This document shows positions 4,632 through 7,291 of a DNA stretch of 7,291 nt, piece after piece. The position numbers were made by a program, and so were the translations under genes. Location: assembly GCA_035515515.1 (NCBI GenBank), contig DATJBC010000148.1, positions 1 through 7,291 on the forward strand. The letters run 5' to 3'. This DNA comes from DATJBC01 sp035515515. GTDB lineage: Bacteria; Actinomycetota; Acidimicrobiia; Acidimicrobiales; UBA8190. A model generated the notes under the pieces. It was not told the DNA's origin. It searched no databases and worked only from the letters and a program-made list of their open reading frames with translations. How positions within the stretch are numbered: the stretch's first letter is position 1; each line of letters begins with the position of its first letter.

Positions 4632-6790
4632 CACCGGGGCGCGCCGGGGGCGCGCTGGGGCCGCGCGCCCGGTTGGCGGCGTGGGCGTCGGACGCCGTGA
4701 GCGCCTCGTCGCGCCGGCTGCACCTGGGCGGGGGGTCGGTCATCGGCGGACGCGTGGGCCTCGTCATCGCCCCCGGCCTCCTCGCCACCCTGGCCGCGGG
4801 GCGCGCCGTGGCCCTGGTCACGGGGACCAACGGCAAGACCACCACCACGCGCCTGCTGGCCGCGGCGCTGGGCGGGCCGGGGCGGGTGGCCACGTCCCAG
4901 GCGGGCGCCAACCTGCCGGCCGGACTGGTGCGGGCGCTGTCGGCGTCGGCCCCGGGGGCGCCCGCCGTCCTCGAGGTCGACGAGGGCTACCTCGCCACGG
5001 TGTCGCACAGCGTGGGGCCCACCGTGGTGATGCTGCTCAACCTGTCGCGCGACCAGCTCGACCGCGTGAGCGAGGTCCGCATGGTGGCGGGGCGCTGGCG
5101 CGCCGCGTTGGCGGACAGCACGGCGACGGTGGTGGCCAACGCCGACGACCCGCTGGTCGTCTTCGGGGCGGGGGCCGCCCCCCGCGTGGTGTGGGTGGCG
5201 GCCGGCCAGCTGTGGCGCAACGACGCCGTGGGGTGCCCGGCGTGCAGCGGGCGCATCACCTTCGACGATGACGACGGCGGGTGGTGCTGCCGCTGCGGCT
5301 TCCGCCGGCCCGCGCCCCACGCCGTGCTGCGCGGCGAGGTCCTCGAGCGGGCGGGCGGGAAGGCCCTTGCCATCCGCCTGTCGCTCCCCGGGCGCTGCAA
5401 CCGGGCCAACGCGGCCATGGCGGCCATGGCGGCCGACGTGCTCGGCGTCGACCCCGCCGCCGCGCTGGCGGCCATGGCCGAGGTGCGCGACGTCGAGGGC
5501 CGCTTCGCCGCCGTCGACCTCGGCGACGTGCGCGTGCGGCTCCTCCTGGCCAAGAACCCGGCGGGATGGACCGAGCTCCTCGACCTCCTCGACGGGAGCG
5601 ACACCCCCGTGGTCATCGGCATCAACGCCCGCGTCGCCGACGGGCACGACCCGTCGTGGCTGTGGGACGTCCCCTTCGAGCGCCTGGCGGGGCGCACCGT
5701 GGTGGCCACCGGCGAGCGCTGTCGCGACCTGGCCGTGCGCCTGCGCCACGCCGGTGTGGCCCACTGGACGGTGCCCGACCAGCTCGAGGCGCTGCGGGCC
5801 CCGGGGACCGACGCCGTGGACTACGTGGGCAACTACACGGCGTTCCAGGGCGTGCGTCGCCGGCTCGGTCGCGGCGCGGGGCGCGCCGCGACCGAGCCGG
5901 TCGCGACGCGGCCCCAGGTGCCGGGGGTGCCACCGCCGCCGTCGGCGGTGCCGCGCGCCCTCCGGGGGTTCGCCCGACCCTCGGCGCTGCGCGTCGTCGT
6001 GGTCCATCCCGACCTGCTGGGCACCTACGGCGACGGCGGCAACGGCCAGGTCCTGGCGGGGCGGGCCGCCTGGCGGGACATCGACGTGGAGCTCGTGCAC
6101 GCCCCGTCCGACGCGGCGCTGCCGTCCGGGGCCGACGTCTACTGCCTGGGGGGAGGTGAGGACGGGCCCCAGGTGCAGTCGGCCGAGCGCCTGCGCGACG
6201 GGGCGCTCGCCCGGGCCGTCGACGCCGGCGCGGTGGTGCTGGCGGTGTGCGCGGGGTTCCAGGTGCTGGGCACGTCGTTCCCCGGCCCCGACGGCCGCCC
6301 GCACCCCGGCGTGGGGCTGCTCGACGTGGAGAGCGCCAAGGGCACGGGCCGGCGCGCCGTGGGGGAGCTCGCCGCCGATCCCTTCCCCCTCGGCGGCGAC
6401 GGCGCCGCCCCCGACGAGGCCGCCTTGGAGATCCTCACCGGCTTCGAGAACCACGGGGCCGTCACCCGCCTGGGGCCCGGGGCGCGGCCCCTGGCCCGGG
6501 TGGTGCGCGGGGTGGGCAACGGGTCGGGCGGCCGCCTCGAGGGCGCCCGCGTGGGCCGCGTGATCGGGACCTACATGCACGGGCCCGCCCTGGCCCGGAA
6601 CCCCGCCCTGGCCGACCTGCTCCTGGCGTGGGCCACCGGCCGCGCCATGCCGCCCCTGGAGGACGCCGAGGAGGACGCGCTGCGCGCCGAGCGGCTGGCC
6701 GCCGTGGGGGCGGGGGGGCACCGCATGCACGGCGGCGTGGGGGACCCCCTGGTGCGCCTGCGGTCCCGGGTCCGCAGGCGCCGCGCGTAG
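4628..6790 (+). CDS. murT-gatD: MurT-GatD fusion, lipid II isoglutaminyl synthase
   Basis: One uninterrupted 720-residue ORF holds both subunits of the enzyme that amidates the alpha-carboxyl of D-Glu in lipid II, giving D-isoglutamine. The MurT part (about 1-410) has the Mur ligase ATP loop TGTNGKTTTT with Lys70, a Cys4 zinc ribbon (C203-x2-C206 ... C220-x2-C223), and the DUF1727 C-terminal domain with LLLAKNPAGWTELL and DGHDPSWLWDVPFE; an Asp here (D341 or D347) should be the MurT residue completing the amidotransferase triad. It ends in DYVGNYTAFQGVRRRL, where stand-alone MurT normally stops. A Pro/Arg-rich linker (about 411-453) leads into GatD: LRVVVVHPDLLGTYGDGGN, the nucleophile Cys541 in AVCAGFQVLG, GFENHG, and His651 in GTYMHGPALARNP. 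GatD releases ammonia from glutamine; MurT activates the D-Glu carboxyl with ATP. The GTG start at 4628 overlaps the preceding stop, suggesting coupled translation. The protein should act in the cytoplasm on membrane-bound lipid II. Confidence 0.93.
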   Translation: MTPGRAGGALGPRARLAAWASDAVSASSRRLHLGGGSVIGGRVGLVIAPGLLATLAAGRAVALVTGTNGKTTTTRLLAAALGGPGRVATSQAGANLPAGLVRALSASAPGAPAVLEVDEGYLATVSHSVGPTVVMLLNLSRDQLDRVSEVRMVAGRWRAALADSTATVVANADDPLVVFGAGAAPRVVWVAAGQLWRNDAVGCPACSGRITFDDDDGGWCCRCGFRRPAPHAVLRGEVLERAGGKALAIRLSLPGRCNRANAAMAAMAADVLGVDPAAALAAMAEVRDVEGRFAAVDLGDVRVRLLLAKNPAGWTELLDLLDGSDTPVVIGINARVADGHDPSWLWDVPFERLAGRTVVATGERCRDLAVRLRHAGVAHWTVPDQLEALRAPGTDAVDYVGNYTAFQGVRRRLGRGAGRAATEPVATRPQVPGVPPPPSAVPRALRGFARPSALRVVVVHPDLLGTYGDGGNGQVLAGRAAWRDIDVELVHAPSDAALPSGADVYCLGGGEDGPQVQSAERLRDGALARAVDAGAVVLAVCAGFQVLGTSFPGPDGRPHPGVGLLDVESAKGTGRRAVGELAADPFPLGGDGAAPDEAALEILTGFENHGAVTRLGPGARPLARVVRGVGNGSGGRLEGARVGRVIGTYMHGPALARNPALADLLLAWATGRAMPPLEDAEEDALRAERLAAVGAGGHRMHGGVGDPLVRLRSRVRRRRA
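5860..5900. repeat. Perfect 19-bp inverted repeat in the MurT-GatD linker
   Basis: Bases 5860-5878 are the exact reverse complement of 5882-5900, with the 3-base loop GGG between. Beyond the perfect part, GCGTCG (5854-5859) can pair with CGACGC (5904-5909) if three bases bulge out, giving about 25 bp. It falls in the codons of residues 411-425, right after the last conserved MurT residues. In mRNA it would form a very stable stem-loop inside a reading frame. It may be a terminator or attenuator left from a former gene boundary, a small inserted palindromic element, or a reading/assembly artefact. Confidence 0.9.
5931..5950. repeat. Second hairpin (8 bp) in the MurT-GatD linker
   Basis: CACCGCCG (5931-5938) and CGGCGGTG (5943-5950) are perfect inverted arms around the 4-base loop CCGT. 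It lies 30 bases after the 19-bp palindrome, in the Pro-rich part of the linker. A stem of this size may occur by chance in GC-rich DNA; its interest is the tandem position with the larger one. Confidence 0.7.
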
Positions 6791-6881
6791 CGGGCGCCGG
6801 GTGCCCTGTCGGGGCCCTCGTGGGCGGAACGGACCGTGCGGGCCGGCGTGCGCCGAGTCGCCCGAAATTCTGGCTTTCCTA

Positions 6882-6887
6882 TACCGT
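6882..6887 (+). promoter_or_regulatory. -10 element upstream of the methyltransferase gene
   Basis: TACCGT (inside the AT-richer stretch 6865-6889) matches TANNNT and ends 6 bases before a GTG at 6894, the presumed transcription start. The overlapping hexamer TATACC (6880-6885) is an alternative. No clear -35 element was found. Confidence 0.45.
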
Positions 6888-6893
6888 TGTCGG

Positions 6894-6941
6894 GTGCCCG
6901 TCCCCACCCACGCACGCCGAGCCGCGCGGCCTGCGACATGA
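6894..6941 (+). CDS. Fifteen-codon leader ORF overlapping the methyltransferase start
   Basis: From the GTG at 6894 the frame encodes MPVPTHARRAARPAT and stops at TGA 6939-6941, which overlaps the ATG (6938-6940) of the methyltransferase as ATGA. The GTG coincides with the predicted transcription start, so it would be read as a leaderless ORF. No clear Shine-Dalgarno sequence stands before the ATG at 6938, so restart by ribosomes that finish the leader is a reasonable way for the main gene to be translated. The peptide is basic and matches nothing I know. It has the same layout as the leader at 1290-1319. Confidence 0.45.
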   Translation: MPVPTHARRAARPAT

Positions 6942-7291
6942 CGACGCTGTCCCCGGCCACGCAGCGGCTGCGCCGGCTCGAGCAGGGCCGCCGCGCGTTG
7001 GCGAGGACGATCCACGCGGCGCGCACGCTGGCGATCCCCGCCCTGCGCGGCCGGGCCGACCACTCCACGCTGATCTCGGTGGCCACCTACAGCCCGTGGC
7101 GGACCGATGCCGCCTTCCGGCGGGTGCGCCAGGTCGTCGAGGACGCCACGCTCCTCGACGAGATGCGCCTCTACGAGCTGTGGCGCCTGGCCGGGCAGGT
7201 GGGCGGTGTCGAGGGGGACGTCATCGAGGTCGGCTCGTGGCGCGGCGGCGCCGGCTGCCTCATCGCCAGCCGCGTCGCCGAGCAGGCGCCG
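6938..7291 (+). CDS. TylF/MycF-like SAM-dependent methyltransferase (5' part)
   Basis: The frame runs from ATG 6938 to the window edge without a stop; 118 residues are visible. Residues 66-104 match the N-terminal core of the TylF/MycF (macrocin O-methyltransferase) family: a 'T(L)(L)DExRLYELWRLAGQV' segment at about 71-88, followed by GDVIEVGSWRGGAG at 93-106, the glycine-rich SAM-binding motif I with Glu97 and Gly99 and the family's W-R-G-G. The family methylates sugar hydroxyls in macrolides, but many relatives sit in glycan or unknown contexts, so the substrate is open. The first 50 residues are basic and not conserved as far as I can tell. The Mg-binding and catalytic residues lie beyond the edge. 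No Shine-Dalgarno sequence is clear; the start is supported by the ATGA overlap with the leader ORF. Confidence 0.85.
   Translation, partial: MTTLSPATQRLRRLEQGRRALARTIHAARTLAIPALRGRADHSTLISVATYSPWRTDAAFRRVRQVVEDATLLDEMRLYELWRLAGQVGGVEGDVIEVGSWRGGAGCLIASRVAEQAP

Noticed and set aside
5411..5434. Short tandem repeat of GCGGCCATG units
   Set aside because: It codes for Ala-Ala-Met repeats in a conserved MurT helix (after the N-A-A-M segment) and is too short to suggest a separate element.
6792..6806. Small hairpin after the MurT-GatD stop as terminator
   Set aside because: Only 5 bp including a G-T pair and no T run; not distinguishable from chance in this base composition.
4616..7063. 815-codon open frame on the minus strand opposite the MurT-GatD gene
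   Set aside because: It is a shadow: the plus-strand frame holds intact conserved motifs of two enzymes, and the minus translation is low-complexity His/Gly/Arg/Pro.
1..7291. tRNA, rRNA, CRISPR, insertion sequence or phage genes
   Set aside because: No cloverleaf-like tRNA segment, no regularly spaced repeats, no transposase, integrase or phage motif was seen on either strand.

Overview
The window is very GC-rich DNA with dense coding, frequent GTG starts, 4-base stop/start overlaps and several genes that look leaderless (a TANNNT -10 hexamer 5-7 bases before the start codon). Together with a 6C RNA, a MurT/GatD system and mycobacterial-type HAD/PlsC proteins, this points to an actinobacterium, perhaps of the Acidimicrobiia. 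The phylum is well supported; the class is a guess from style.

Layout. Positions 1-351 hold the 3' end of a ureidoglycolate lyase-like cupin gene. A gap of about 290 bp without a convincing gene follows. Next come a YqgE/AlgH-family gene (641-1234, leaderless) and a GNAT acetyltransferase gene (1316-1987) preceded by a 9-codon leader ORF that overlaps its start. A LysR regulator gene (2981-2010, minus) converges on the GNAT gene. The LysR gene diverges from an AT-rich promoter region (2982-3019) that also serves a small RNA on the plus strand. That RNA (about 3049-3135) has two stem-loops with C-rich loops (8 and 6 consecutive C) and fits the actinobacterial 6C RNA class, with a good promoter in front.

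Then follows a two-gene unit, coupled by a GTGA overlap. The first gene encodes a HAD-IB phosphatase fused to a PlsC-type acyltransferase (3171-4631). The second is a single 720-residue ORF (4628-6790) joining MurT and GatD, the two subunits of lipid II isoglutaminyl synthase, which are normally separate proteins. Its interdomain linker is encoded by DNA with a perfect 19-bp inverted repeat (3-base loop) and a second 8-bp hairpin. The window ends in a TylF/MycF-like methyltransferase gene (6938 to the edge), again preceded by a leaderless short ORF (15 codons) whose stop overlaps the ATG.

The 3171-6790 unit concerns the cell envelope: phospholipid acyl transfer or phosphate removal, and amidation of D-Glu in the peptidoglycan stem. 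The items most worth a second look are the one-piece MurT-GatD with the hairpins at its junction, the 6C RNA sharing its promoter region with a LysR gene, and the twice-seen arrangement of leaderless leader ORF plus 4-base overlap.
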